DNA of 64,000 nt from Brenneria nigrifluens DSM 30175 = ATCC 13028. Lineage in GTDB: Bacteria; Pseudomonadota; Gammaproteobacteria; Enterobacterales; Enterobacteriaceae. Each line of letters begins with the position of its first letter. The stretch's first letter is position 1. Positions 15,729 to 24,551 of this stretch are shown piece after piece. The notes below the pieces were generated by a model. That model worked only from the letters and a program-made list of their open reading frames with translations, was not told the DNA's origin and did no database searches. Location of the stretch: positions 3,410,001 to 3,474,000 of the forward strand of contig NZ_CP034036.1 of the NCBI RefSeq assembly GCF_005484965.1. The letters run 5' to 3'. Position numbers and translations under genes: made by a program.

Positions 15729-16553
15729 ATGCAAAACGACCACACTGAGCTGCCATCATTATCACCAGCGGATGATACTTGCAGTCTGGCGCAGCAGCGG
15801 CAAACCGCTCTGGAAGCCATCAATATAGTTAAGAATTTCGGCTCATTAAGCGTACTACGCGGCGTATCGATATCCTTGTTTCGCGGCGAAATCACCGCCG
15901 TGGTCGGAGATAACGGCGCAGGAAAATCAACCTTTATGAAGGTTCTGTGTGGCGAGCATATTCCCGACCAAGGACAACTGTGCATCAATGGCAAAGAAGT
16001 CCGACTGCGCTCCACGCAAGATGCTCAACATTATGGCATCGAAACGGTTTATCAGGATCTGGCGCTGGCGCCTGATCTATCGGTGGCGGAAAACGTCTTT
16101 CTGGGTCGTGAGTTGAAAGCCCCCGGCTGGCGCGGCACGCTTGGCATGTTGGACCGCAAAACCATGCTCGACAGCACGACGGACACGCTCAGTGAATTGG
16201 GTGTGAAGCTGAAAACCTACCGGGCAACCGCGCAAAGCCTTTCCGGCGGGCAGCGTCAGGGCGTTGCCATTGCCCGGGCGATAAAATGGGCCCGCCACGC
16301 GATTTTGCTCGATGAGCCTACCGCCGCGTTGGGTTCCCGTCAGCGCGACATGGTTTATCTGGCGATTCGGGCCGCCGCCGGTCGTAATCTTGCCGTTCTG
16401 CTGATTTCTCATGATTTGCCGCAGGTGCTGGAAATTGCTGACCGTATTGTCGTTATGCGCCAGGGAGTAGCCATTGCCAACCTGACGCCGTCCCAGGTCA
16501 CGGTGCGTGATATCGTTGACGTCATGCTTGGCGCAAAGGAGGCCGTAATATGA
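15729..16553 (+). CDS. Sugar ABC transporter ATP-binding protein (single-domain, CUT2 type)
   Basis: 274 residues: Walker A GDNGAGKST, Q-loop VYQDLALAPDLSVAENVFLG, signature SLSGGQRQGVAIARA, Walker B AILLDEPTAALG, switch histidine in ISHDL. The sequence resembles one half of RbsA-type proteins; single-domain versions occur in fructose/ribose-type (FrcA-like) systems. It energises the permease encoded next, with which it overlaps by four bases (ATGA). First gene of the operon ATPase-permease-binding protein-SDR. Confidence 0.93.
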   Translation: MQNDHTELPSLSPADDTCSLAQQRQTALEAINIVKNFGSLSVLRGVSISLFRGEITAVVGDNGAGKSTFMKVLCGEHIPDQGQLCINGKEVRLRSTQDAQHYGIETVYQDLALAPDLSVAENVFLGRELKAPGWRGTLGMLDRKTMLDSTTDTLSELGVKLKTYRATAQSLSGGQRQGVAIARAIKWARHAILLDEPTAALGSRQRDMVYLAIRAAAGRNLAVLLISHDLPQVLEIADRIVVMRQGVAIANLTPSQVTVRDIVDVMLGAKEAVI

Positions 16554-17614
16554 GCACCGTTCCCGAACAGCACCCACCCCCTGGGTCACAGCATGATAAT
16601 GGTGATAATTCGACCTGGCTTTCGCGATTGACTGATGCGACCTCATTTTGGATGTTATTGATATTATTGAGTATGGTGGCGGTTTTTTCGCTGATTTCCC
16701 CAAATAATGCTTTTTTTAGCCTGAACAATTTTTTCACTATCGCCCTGAATGCGTCACAGTTGGTGCTGCTGGCGGTGGGAATGACCTTTCTACTGGGTGC
16801 GCGTGAATTTGACCTGTCGATCGGCGCCAATGTCGTGCTTTCTTCGATTTTAGCGGCAAAAACTATTACCGCTCTCGCCGGAAGCGCTGATGAAGTGGCC
16901 ATGGGCGAGTATCCACATCTGCCTGTGGCTATCGTCTGCGGCATTTTGGTCGCCATACTGAGCGGGGTAATATTTGGTACTGTCAATGGGCTACTGGTAA
17001 CCCGCCTTAAGCTGAGTTCGTTTTTGGTTACGCTGGCCACGACGACTATCGGGCTGGGCATTGCGCTGGTGATAACCCACGGCGCGAACGTGCCCAATAT
17101 CCCGCGTACGTTGCAGACTTCTTTTGCGACCTATCGCATCGCCGGCCTGATCCCGCTGCCAGTGGTGTTATCGTTAACCATTGTGTTCTTACTCTGGTTT
17201 GTGTTGGCGAAAACCCGCTTCGGCATACATACGCTGGCGGTAGGCTCCTCGGCGAATGCAGCCCAGCGGGCGGGAATTAATGTCATGAGTCACAAGCTGG
17301 TCTTATTCAGCTTAATGGGGCTGCTGTGCGGTATTGCCGCCATGTTGGATATTTCCCGATTCGCCACCACCAATATCGGCGGACACCAGACCGATAGCTT
17401 ACAGGCCATAGCCGCTGCGGTTATTGGCGGAACCAGCCTGTTTGGCGGCATTGCCTCGGTGCAGGGAACCCTTATCGGAACCCTGATCCCGGTGGTATTA
17501 AGTACAGGACTCGTCATTATGGGACTGGATTCCTTTTATCAGTTAATTGTTGTCGGGTTCATAGTCATTGTGGCCGTTTATATCGATCAACGTAATCGTC
17601 AGCGCAGTCTTTAA
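16550..17614 (+). CDS. Sugar ABC transporter permease (RbsC-like)
   Basis: 354-residue inner-membrane protein with about nine or ten hydrophobic segments. Family landmarks are AREFDLSIGANVVLSS, GTVNGLLVTRLKLSSFLVTLATTTIGLGIA and AVGSSANAAQRAGINV, then GGTSLFGGIASVQGTLIGTLIPVVLSTGLVIMG near the C-terminus, as in ribose/xylose-class permeases. It overlaps the ATPase gene by four bases. A 32-base gap with an AAGGAAG ribosome binding site separates it from the binding protein gene. Confidence 0.94.
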   Translation: MSTVPEQHPPPGSQHDNGDNSTWLSRLTDATSFWMLLILLSMVAVFSLISPNNAFFSLNNFFTIALNASQLVLLAVGMTFLLGAREFDLSIGANVVLSSILAAKTITALAGSADEVAMGEYPHLPVAIVCGILVAILSGVIFGTVNGLLVTRLKLSSFLVTLATTTIGLGIALVITHGANVPNIPRTLQTSFATYRIAGLIPLPVVLSLTIVFLLWFVLAKTRFGIHTLAVGSSANAAQRAGINVMSHKLVLFSLMGLLCGIAAMLDISRFATTNIGGHQTDSLQAIAAAVIGGTSLFGGIASVQGTLIGTLIPVVLSTGLVIMGLDSFYQLIVVGFIVIVAVYIDQRNRQRSL

Positions 17615-17646
17615 CTTATTTATCGTCACTCATAAGGAAGTCAGCA

Positions 17647-18612
17647 ATGAATATTCGTTTAGTTACGCCACTTGCTGCATTATTAGCTTCTTTATCGGTA
17701 TCCGCCCTGGCGGAACAACCGGTTTCGGTGGCGTTTTTGCCCGGACAGGTGGGGATCCCATTCTATTCCACCATGCAGTGCGGCGCCGAAAACGCAGCAA
17801 AGGAATTTAACGTTAAATTAAGCTGGAACGGTCCGCCGGATTGGGATATCTCGTTGCAACAGCCGTTTATCGATGCGGCGCTGCAACTCAATCCCAACGC
17901 TATTGTCCTTGCGCCCACCGATGGAAATGCCTTGATAAATCAGGTCAAAAATCTGGAAGCCAAAGGTACGCCAGTGATTACCGTTGATGCGCCGCTGAAT
18001 ATGCCGGTAGAAACGCAAAGCATCCAGTCCAATCACTATCTGGGCGGCGTCGCGGCGGCCAAAGCCATGTCGGAAATCGCCGGTACAACCGGGGCCTTTC
18101 TGGCCGTTGGAATGAGGCCCGGCCTGCCGGATATTGATGCCAGGGTGAAAGGATTTGTCGATACCTACGGCAAAGAATTTCCCAACGCCAAGCTGCTGCC
18201 GGTGATTTACCCGGAAACCAGTTCGACCAAGGCAGCCCAGCAAGTTGCCGCGGCCTTGCAGGGCAACCCGGATTTAAAAGGGATTTATGTTACCCACTCT
18301 GCTGCGGCGACAGGCGCATCCTCGGCCATTATAGAAGCCGGTAAACGCGGTACGGTAAAACTGATTTCGTTCGACGGCGATCCACAACAGATCCGTGACT
18401 TAAAAGATGGGATCTATGATGCGCTGATAATCCAGCAACCTTACGATATGGGTTATCAGGCGGTGAAACTTGCGGCACAACTGGTACGTAAGCAAATTAA
18501 CCGCGACGCCGTCCCTCATGACAACTTGCTGCCTTTTGTCATTGCGACAAGAGAAAATATGCAAGACCCTGAAGTTATTAAATATTTTTACCAAGTAAGC
18601 TGTAAAAAATAA
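17647..18612 (+). CDS. Sugar ABC transporter, periplasmic substrate-binding protein
   Basis: 321 residues. The signal peptide MNIRLVTPLAALLASLSVSALA is followed by a family 4 periplasmic binding fold: VSVAFLPGQVGIPFYSTMQCGAENAAKEF, NPNAIVLAPTDGNALINQVK, TPVITVDAPLN and VKLISFDGDPQQIRDLKDG. This is the RbsB-like class that binds pentoses, hexoses or polyols. Third gene of the LacI-linked operon; the SDR gene follows after about 70 bases. Confidence 0.94.
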   Translation: MNIRLVTPLAALLASLSVSALAEQPVSVAFLPGQVGIPFYSTMQCGAENAAKEFNVKLSWNGPPDWDISLQQPFIDAALQLNPNAIVLAPTDGNALINQVKNLEAKGTPVITVDAPLNMPVETQSIQSNHYLGGVAAAKAMSEIAGTTGAFLAVGMRPGLPDIDARVKGFVDTYGKEFPNAKLLPVIYPETSSTKAAQQVAAALQGNPDLKGIYVTHSAAATGASSAIIEAGKRGTVKLISFDGDPQQIRDLKDGIYDALIIQQPYDMGYQAVKLAAQLVRKQINRDAVPHDNLLPFVIATRENMQDPEVIKYFYQVSCKK

Positions 18613-18682
18613 GAAAGAGATCGTCAGGTTTTAATAAAAAATAATAATGCTAATTTTTGCATCCTCACCAGGGAACTCTAAA

Positions 18683-19474
18683 ATGCAAAGTAGTTTAAAT
18701 AATCGTGTTGCTATTATTGTCGGTGCGGCCAAAGGTATTGGCGAAGCTGTCGCTCGTCGTTTTGTCGAGCAAGGCGCGTCAATTATCCTTGGTGATATTG
18801 ATTCCGAACGCGGGCAAAGGACTGCCCAAATATTAGGCAACGATAAAGCGGTATTTCAGTATGCCAACGTTGCAAGCAAGCAGGATATGGACAGTCTGGC
18901 CGAGTTGGCGATCAGCCGCTATGGCCGGTTGGATATTCTGGTGCAAAACGCGGGTATCTACCCTTCCTGTCTGCTCGAAGATCTTTCGCTGGAGCAATGG
19001 CAGCATGTTTTAGCCGTGAATTTAACCGGCACCTTTCTGGCAATGCAGGCCTGTTTGCCAGCTATGCGTGCAGGCCACGGCGGAAAGATGATTTTCACCT
19101 CGTCCATTACCGGGCCGAAAGTGGCCAACCCCGGCGTCGGGGCTTATGCGGCGAGCAAAGCCGGCATCAATGGGCTTATCCGCTCCGCCGCGCTTGAGTT
19201 CGCGCCTTATGGTATTACGGTTAACGGTATTGAACCGGGCAATATCATCACCGAAGGCCTGACCGACGGACGTAGCCCGGAATTTATCAGTAATATGGAA
19301 AAATCCATTCCACTGGGCCGGTTGGGGAAACCCGATGACGTCGCCGGTGCGGCGCTTTTCCTGGCTTCAGATTGCGCATCTTATATAACCGGCACAACTA
19401 TTGTGGTGGATGGCGGGCAAATACTGCCGGAAAGCCTGGATTTTAACGACCGATCGCAGTTCTTCGCTTCATAA
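18683..19474 (+). CDS. Short-chain dehydrogenase/reductase, probable sugar dehydrogenase
   Basis: 263 residues from ATG at 18683, with AGGGAAC upstream; an ATG at 18647 would add 12 residues and lacks a ribosome binding site. Classical SDR motifs: nucleotide-binding GAAKGIGEAVA (TGxxxGxG variant beginning VGAAKGIG), NAGIYPS, catalytic serine in TSSITG, YAASK, and the C-terminal ITGTTIVVDGGQ. Asp near residue 38 (LGDIDSERG) favours NAD over NADP. Last gene of the sugar operon; with the lactonase it could carry out oxidation and hydrolysis of an aldose. A strong hairpin follows at 19488. Confidence 0.92.
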   Translation: MQSSLNNRVAIIVGAAKGIGEAVARRFVEQGASIILGDIDSERGQRTAQILGNDKAVFQYANVASKQDMDSLAELAISRYGRLDILVQNAGIYPSCLLEDLSLEQWQHVLAVNLTGTFLAMQACLPAMRAGHGGKMIFTSSITGPKVANPGVGAYAASKAGINGLIRSAALEFAPYGITVNGIEPGNIITEGLTDGRSPEFISNMEKSIPLGRLGKPDDVAGAALFLASDCASYITGTTIVVDGGQILPESLDFNDRSQFFAS

Positions 19475-19487
19475 AAACCTACTCACC

Positions 19488-19524
19488 AATAAATCATCGT
19501 CTCTATTCAGGACGATGATTTATT
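19488..19524 (+). terminator. Terminator after the sugar operon
   Basis: Perfect 14-bp stem AATAAATCATCGTC/GACGATGATTTATT with a 9-base loop, 14 bases after the SDR stop, followed by GTTTCT. The A/T-rich base of the stem can act in both directions, although the next gene (hda) is 88 bases away in opposite orientation. Confidence 0.8.
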
Positions 19525-19611
19525 GTTTCTATCGTGGCAGCCTACCGACAGGCGCGCATCGGTCGTCTGCCTGAACAGGTAATGGCGATGCTGTAAACAA
19601 GGCTCCCCGGC

Positions 19612-20313
19612 TTACAACCCGAGGATCTCTTTGACAAAGGGAATGGTCAGTTTGCGCTGGGCGGTGATGGAAGCGCGATCGAGCTGATCCAGCGTCATAA
19701 ACAGCGTGCGCATTTCCCGATCGAGCCGTTTCAGCAGAAAACGGCTGACGTCTTCCGGCAGTTCGAATCCGCGCAGTTTGGCCCGCAGTTGCAACGCTTC
19801 GCCTTTTTCTTTATCCGACAGCGGCTGAAGTTTATAGATCTGCCCCCAGTCCAGGCGGGAAGAGAGATCGGGCAAATGCAGATTGAGCTGTCGGGGAGGA
19901 CGATCGCCGGTAATAAACAGGCGGGTACGTCCGGTTTCCTGAATACGGTTATAGAGGTTGAACATCGCCATTTCCCAGGCTTCGTCGCCGGCGATCGATT
20001 CGATATTATCGATGCATACCAGCGCCAGCTGCTCCATACCCTCCAGCACTTCAGGCACGAAATAGGCGCGTTTATCCAGCGGCACATAGCCGACCGCTCG
20101 GTCGTGACGGGACAAATCGGCGCAGGCCGCGTGCAGCAGATGGCTGCGTCCGCCGCCTTCCCGCGACCAAAAGTAGATATAACTGCCGTGTTCCTGGCGC
20201 AGCGCGCCGGTAATGGCGGCAAGAAGCGACGCGTTTTCTCCCGGGTAGAAACTGGCAAAGGTTTCGTCATCGGGTAAATAGAGTGGCAGTGAAAGCTGTG
20301 CCGGCGTGTTCAG
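19612..20313 (-). CDS. hda: DnaA inactivator Hda
   Basis: 233 residues from a CTG start, in the context GTG-ATT-CTG-AAC-ACG. The E. coli protein also starts at this CTG (followed by NTPAQLSLPLYLPDDETFASF); the GTG two codons upstream is the alternative. It is a AAA+ protein related to DnaA domain III. The Walker A position is modified (REGGGRSHLLHAA), and the sensor/arginine-finger region SRLDWGQIYKLQPLSD and the ending LTIPFVKEILGL are conserved. With the beta clamp it stimulates ATP hydrolysis by DnaA to prevent re-initiation. It lies downstream of uraA, with two hairpins between them. Confidence 0.95.
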   Translation of the reverse strand: MNTPAQLSLPLYLPDDETFASFYPGENASLLAAITGALRQEHGSYIYFWSREGGGRSHLLHAACADLSRHDRAVGYVPLDKRAYFVPEVLEGMEQLALVCIDNIESIAGDEAWEMAMFNLYNRIQETGRTRLFITGDRPPRQLNLHLPDLSSRLDWGQIYKLQPLSDKEKGEALQLRAKLRGFELPEDVSRFLLKRLDREMRTLFMTLDQLDRASITAQRKLTIPFVKEILGL

Positions 20314-20347
20314 AATCACCTCAAGCAGGGCTGGCAGGAAAACAGAG

Positions 20348-20398
20348 CGAGTTTATCACAGAAACTCGGCCCTGTTGAGTCGCAGGCAACGACTCAAC
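20348..20398 (-). terminator. Two consecutive hairpins between uraA and hda
   Basis: GTTGAGTCG/CGACTCAAC (20374-20398, 7-base loop) and CGAGTTT/AAACTCG (20348-20368, 7-base loop) are both perfect stems on the minus transcript. Neither is followed by a clean U tract. They could terminate or attenuate uraA read-through into hda. Confidence 0.5.
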
Positions 20399-20430
20399 GG
20401 GATGCCAGGCCGCGTGATAAAAAGCCGGCG

Positions 20431-21723
20431 CTAACGCTGAGACGGTTGTTCCGTTTCCGGGGCATCGAGGATCACTTCTTCGCTGCGAAACAGGCTAATC
20501 ACCTTAAACAGCAGGCTCATGCCGATGCCGACCACCGTCGCCAGCGCCATCCCTTTCAGTTCGGCCGCCCCGAGATGCACTTTCGCCCCGCTGACGCCGA
20601 TAATCAGGATCACGGAGGTCAGGATCAGGTTTTGCGCCTTGTTGTAATCCACTTTGGACTCAATCAGCACGCGGATACCGGAAGCGCCGATCACCCCGTA
20701 CAACAGCAACGATACCCCGCCCATCACCGGCACCGGCACCGCCTGAATCGCCGCCGCCAGTTTGCCGACGCAGGAGAGCAGGATCGCCAGGATCGCCGCG
20801 CCGCCGATAACCCAGGTGCTGTACACCTTGGTGATGGCCAGCACGCCGATGTTTTCGCCGTAGGTGGTATTCGGCGTCGAACCGAAGAAGCCCGACAGCA
20901 CGGTGGAAACGCCGTTGGCGAACATCGAGCGGTGCAGCCCCGGATCGCGCATTAAATCTTTCTTGACGATATTGGCGGTCACCACCAGATGCCCGACGTG
21001 CTCGGCGATCACCACCAGCGCCGCCGGCAGTATGGTCAGGATGGCGAACCATTCGAAACGCGGAGTGTAAAACGTCGGCAGGGCAAACCAGTGCGCCTGG
21101 GCGATGGGCGCAAAATCCACCACGCCCATGGCGAACGACAACGCGTAACCGGCCAGCACGCCGATCAGGATCGGGATAATGGCCAGAAAACCGCGAAACA
21201 GCACCGACCCCAGGATCGTCACCGCCAGCGTAACCAGTGAAATCGTCACCGCCGTGCTATCAACGGACGCGCCGTCGGCGGGCAGCAATCCCGCCATGCC
21301 CGCGGCCACGCCGGCCAGTTCCAGACCGATAACGGCGACAATCGCCCCCATCGCCGCCGGCGGGAACAGCACGTTCAGCCAGCCGGTCCCCGCTTTCTTA
21401 ACGATTAGCGCCACCAGACAGAACAGTACGCCGCACATAATAAAACCGCCCAGCGCCACTTCATAGCCCAGAGGCAACAGCAGTAATACCGGCGAAATAA
21501 AGGCAAAGCTCGATCCCAGATACGCCGGTATTTTTCCTTTGCAGATAAACAGATAGAGCAAGGTGCCTATACCGTTGAATAACAGTACCGTCGCCGGGTT
21601 GATTTTGAACAGGATCGGCACCAGCACGGTGGCGCCGAACATGGCGAACAGATGCTGGAAGCTCAGCGGTATGGTTTGCAACAAGGGCGGCCGTTCACTT
21701 ACCCCGATGGCGCGACGAGTCAT
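20431..21723 (-). CDS. uraA: Uracil permease UraA
   Basis: 430 residues from MTRRAIGVSERPPLLQ, preceded by AGAGGATACAAAG; the longer frame to 21804 runs into a repeat and is rejected. NCS2-family uracil:proton symporter with about 14 membrane segments. Visible landmarks: LSFQHLFAMFGATVLVPILF, PAYLGSSFAFISPVLLLL, LIVVTANIVKK-type NAT signature region around VIAEHVGHLVVTANIVKKDL, and the substrate-contact segment GVSTVLSGFFGSTPNTTYGENIGV. It is co-directional with and downstream of upp, giving the upp-uraA pyrimidine salvage unit. Confidence 0.96.
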   Translation of the reverse strand: MTRRAIGVSERPPLLQTIPLSFQHLFAMFGATVLVPILFKINPATVLLFNGIGTLLYLFICKGKIPAYLGSSFAFISPVLLLLPLGYEVALGGFIMCGVLFCLVALIVKKAGTGWLNVLFPPAAMGAIVAVIGLELAGVAAGMAGLLPADGASVDSTAVTISLVTLAVTILGSVLFRGFLAIIPILIGVLAGYALSFAMGVVDFAPIAQAHWFALPTFYTPRFEWFAILTILPAALVVIAEHVGHLVVTANIVKKDLMRDPGLHRSMFANGVSTVLSGFFGSTPNTTYGENIGVLAITKVYSTWVIGGAAILAILLSCVGKLAAAIQAVPVPVMGGVSLLLYGVIGASGIRVLIESKVDYNKAQNLILTSVILIIGVSGAKVHLGAAELKGMALATVVGIGMSLLFKVISLFRSEEVILDAPETEQPSQR

Positions 21724-21751
21724 CTTTGTATCCTCTGTAACATTACTATTT

Positions 21752-21806
21752 GTTGCGGCTGCGGGCGGCGGCCTGCAGGGTGGCGGACAGGGATAGTCCG
21801 CCATAA
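21752..21806. repeat. Degenerate copy of the multi-hairpin repeat between upp and uraA
   Basis: Reverse orientation. It keeps the hairpin GGCGGAC-AGGGATA-GTCCGCC (21782-21802), where both stem strands differ from the common GGCGGGC/GCCCGCC by matching changes, and ends in the A run shared by the family. Confidence 0.7.
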
Positions 21807-21830
21807 AAAAACCGACTGTTTAAGTCGGCT
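21804..21830 (-). terminator. Intrinsic terminator after upp
   Basis: On the minus strand CCGACT-TAAAC-AGTCGG is followed directly by seven U residues, seven bases past the upp stop. It is probably partial, so that uraA still gets read-through. Confidence 0.8.
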
Positions 21831-21836
21831 TGCCTG

Positions 21837-22463
21837 TTATTTAGTACCAAATATCTTGTCGCCCGCATCGCCCAGGCCCGGCATAATATAGCCCTGCTCA
21901 TTGAGGCCCTTATCGATCGCCGCGGTGTAAAGTTCGATATCCGGGTGCGCTTTTTCCAGCGCGGCAATGCCTTCCGGGGCGGCGACCAGCACCAACACCT
22001 TGATACTCCGGCAGCCGGCTTTTTTCAGCAGATCGACGGTGGCGATCATTGAGCCGCCGGTCGCCAGCATCGGGTCGACCACCAGCGCCATCCGTTCCTC
22101 GATATTGGAAACCAATTTCTGGAAATAGGGCACCGGCTCCAGCGTCTCTTCATTGCGGTAGATACCGACAACGCTGATGCGCGCGCTGGGGACATTTTCC
22201 AGCACCCCTTCCATCATCCCCAGACCGGCGCGCAGGATCGGCACCACGGTAATTTTTTTGCCTTTGATTTGATCGACTTCAACCGGACCGCACCAACCGT
22301 CGATGGTCACTTTTTCGGTGGCTAAATCGGCCGTGGCTTCATAGGTTAATAAACTGCCCACTTCGGAAGCCAGCTCGCGAAAACGCTTGGTGCTAACCTC
22401 GCTCTCACGCATCAGGCCCAGTTTATGTTTGACGAGCGGGTGTTTCACCTCGACGATCTTCAT
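21837..22463 (-). CDS. upp: Uracil phosphoribosyltransferase
   Basis: 208 residues starting MKIVEVKHPLVKHKLGLMRE. Of two adjacent ATG codons the second (22463) is chosen, because GGGGAG then lies six bases upstream and it matches E. coli. It converts uracil and PRPP to UMP. The PRPP-binding loop is ALVVDPMLATGGSMIATVD, with uracil-binding residues near the C-terminal GYIMPGLGDAGDKIFGTK. A longer open frame continues upstream through repeat sequence (to 22724) and is an artefact. Confidence 0.97.
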   Translation of the reverse strand: MKIVEVKHPLVKHKLGLMRESEVSTKRFRELASEVGSLLTYEATADLATEKVTIDGWCGPVEVDQIKGKKITVVPILRAGLGMMEGVLENVPSARISVVGIYRNEETLEPVPYFQKLVSNIEERMALVVDPMLATGGSMIATVDLLKKAGCRSIKVLVLVAAPEGIAALEKAHPDIELYTAAIDKGLNEQGYIMPGLGDAGDKIFGTK

Positions 22464-22492
22464 CATTATCTCCCCTAGACTGTGGACGGTCA

Positions 22493-22643
22493 GAAAAACG
22501 CCCGAAGCGTTTTTAAACGCCGCTTGCGGCGGCCCGCAGGGTAGTAGGCAGGACGCCCGCCATAAAAAAACGCCAGGAGCGTTTTTAAACGTCACGAAGT
22601 GACGACCCGCAGGGTGGCGGGCAGGACGCTCGCCATAAAAAAA
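22493..22643. repeat. Multi-hairpin repeat, two reverse-oriented units between upp and purM
   Basis: Unit 1 has the usual GCCGC-TT-GCGGC hairpin. In unit 2 the same position reads GTCAC-GAA-GTGAC (22591-22603), a completely different but fully paired stem. Both units carry the AAACGC/GCGTTT hairpin. The stretch lies in the leader of upp on the minus strand, so any transcript starting upstream must cross it. Confidence 0.8.
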
Positions 22644-22758
22644 TCGCCGGATTATACCGCTTTTTTGGCTGAGTGATACAGGATTAAGCCTGATCCAGAT
22701 CAACCGATAACAGAAATTGCCCAAGAGGAGGAAAAATAAAAACCCGGCGACACACCGC

Positions 22759-22774
22759 TCGCAAACGATTGCCC
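22759..22774 (+). promoter_or_regulatory. purM: PurR box upstream of purM
   Basis: TCGCAAACGATTGCCC fits the PurR consensus (ANGCAANCGNTTNCNT) at its central positions. It ends eight bases before a TAGAAT -10 element (22782-22787), covering the -35 region, as in other purine operons. Confidence 0.7.
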
Positions 22775-22837
22775 GCGCTGTTAGAATTAGCGCGCTCCAT
22801 TTTAACTACCGACAGCAACCTCCGTGGGGACTCCGCA

Positions 22838-23875
22838 GTGACCGACAAAACCTCTCTCAGCTATAAAGACGCAGGCGTGGATATTGATGCTGGCAACGCA
22901 TTGGTAGACCGCATCAAAGGTGTAGTGAAACAGACCCGTCGCCCGGAAGTCATGGGTGGCCTGGGTGGTTTCGGGGCCTTGTGCGCCTTACCGCAAAAAT
23001 ACCGCGAACCCATTCTGGTTTCCGGCACTGACGGAGTCGGCACCAAGCTGCGTCTGGCGATGGATCTCAAACGTCACGACACCATCGGCATCGATCTGGT
23101 CGCCATGTGCGTCAACGATCTGGTGGTGCAAGGGGCCGAACCGTTATTCTTCCTGGATTACTACGCCACCGGCAAGCTGGATGTCGACACCGCGGCCAGC
23201 GTGATTAGCGGTATCGCCGAAGGCTGTAAACAATCAGGCTGCGCGCTGGTGGGCGGCGAGACGGCGGAAATGCCGGGCATGTACCACGGCGAAGATTACG
23301 ACGTCGCCGGTTTCTGCGTCGGCGTAGTCGAGAAATCCGCCATCATCGACGGCAGTAAGGTGCGCGCCGGCGACGCCCTGGTGGCCCTGGCCTCCAGCGG
23401 CCCGCATTCCAACGGCTACTCGCTGGTGCGTAAAATTCTCGAAGTCAGCAAAGCCGATCCGGCCAAGGTGACACTGGAAAACCGCCCCCTGGCCGACCAC
23501 CTGCTGGCGCCGACCAAAATCTACGTTAAATCCATTCTGTCGCTGATTGAAAAAATCGACGTCCACGCCATTTCCCACCTCACGGGCGGCGGCTTCTGGG
23601 AAAATATTCCGCGCGTGCTGCCGGAAGGCATGCAGGCGAACATTGATGAAGCAAGCTGGCGGTGGCCGGAGGTGTTCAACTGGCTGCAGCAGGCGGGTAA
23701 CGTCAGCCGCCACGAAATGTATCGCACATTTAACTGCGGTGTTGGTATGCTCGTCGTACTGCCCGCCGAGCAGGCAGACGAGGCCGTGGCGTTATTAAAC
23801 GGCAGTGGTGAAACCGCATGGAAAATCGGCTTGATTAATCAAACCGATACCGGAGATTCAGTGGTCATTAACTGA
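22838..23875 (+). CDS. purM: Phosphoribosylformylglycinamidine cyclo-ligase
   Basis: 345 residues from a GTG start (VTDKTSLSYKDAGVDIDAGNALV), identical in length and N-terminus to E. coli PurM; the longer frame to 22769 would contain the promoter. It forms aminoimidazole ribotide from FGAM with ATP, step five of IMP synthesis. Conserved segments: GGFGALCALP, SGTDGVGTKLRLA, FFLDYYATGKLD, GGETAEMPGMY and LTGGGFWENIPRVLP. It shares one base with purN (TGATG) and is preceded by a PurR box. Confidence 0.97.
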   Translation: MTDKTSLSYKDAGVDIDAGNALVDRIKGVVKQTRRPEVMGGLGGFGALCALPQKYREPILVSGTDGVGTKLRLAMDLKRHDTIGIDLVAMCVNDLVVQGAEPLFFLDYYATGKLDVDTAASVISGIAEGCKQSGCALVGGETAEMPGMYHGEDYDVAGFCVGVVEKSAIIDGSKVRAGDALVALASSGPHSNGYSLVRKILEVSKADPAKVTLENRPLADHLLAPTKIYVKSILSLIEKIDVHAISHLTGGGFWENIPRVLPEGMQANIDEASWRWPEVFNWLQQAGNVSRHEMYRTFNCGVGMLVVLPAEQADEAVALLNGSGETAWKIGLINQTDTGDSVVIN

Positions 23876-24513
23876 TGAAAAATTTCGTTATCTTGATATC
23901 GGGTCAGGGAAGCAATTTGCAGGCGTTGATAGACGCCTGCAAGCGCGGACGTATTAAAGGCAAGATAGCCGCAGTATTCAGTGACAATCCCGAAGCTCCG
24001 GGCCTACAGCTGGCGCAGGATGCCGGCATACCGGCGCACGCCGTCAGCCCGGAAGGATTTGCCGATCGCGCCGCTTACGATGCGGCAATGATGCAGGAAA
24101 TAGAACAGTACCAGCCGGCGCTGATCGTGCTGGCGGGCTATATGCGGATTCTCAGTCCCGATTTCGTCGCGCAGTTCGCCGGTAAAATACTCAATATCCA
24201 TCCGTCGCTGTTGCCGAAGTATCCCGGCCTGCATACTCATCGTAAAGCGCTGGAAAACGGCGACGCCGAACACGGCGCGTCGGTGCATTTCGTCACCGAC
24301 GAACTGGATGGCGGGCCGTTGATTCTTCAGGCCAAAGTCCCCATTTTCAGTGATGATAGTGAAGAAAGTCTACAGGAACGGGTGCAGACGCAAGAACACA
24401 CCATTTATCCCATGGTGGTCGGCTGGTTTATCTCCGGCCGGTTGGTTATGCGCGAAAATCAGGCCTGGCTGGATGGCGTGCGCGTTCCCTCGCAGGGTTA
24501 CGCCGCCGAATAA
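23875..24513 (+). CDS. purN: Phosphoribosylglycinamide formyltransferase (folate-dependent)
   Basis: 212 residues. It transfers formyl from N10-formyl-tetrahydrofolate to GAR, step three of IMP synthesis. N-terminal ILISGQGSNLQALIDACKRG binds phosphate; the catalytic Asn/His/Asp set lies in KILNIHPSLLPKYPGLHTH and the HFVTDELDGGPLI segment. It starts on the last base of the purM stop codon, so translation is coupled. No clear terminator follows; the next 40 bases lead into a decayed gene on the other strand. Confidence 0.97.
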   Translation: MKNFVILISGQGSNLQALIDACKRGRIKGKIAAVFSDNPEAPGLQLAQDAGIPAHAVSPEGFADRAAYDAAMMQEIEQYQPALIVLAGYMRILSPDFVAQFAGKILNIHPSLLPKYPGLHTHRKALENGDAEHGASVHFVTDELDGGPLILQAKVPIFSDDSEESLQERVQTQEHTIYPMVVGWFISGRLVMRENQAWLDGVRVPSQGYAAE

Positions 24514-24551
24514 TCGTTTTCCCAGGTTTAAAAACGGCGGCGCGGCTGCTG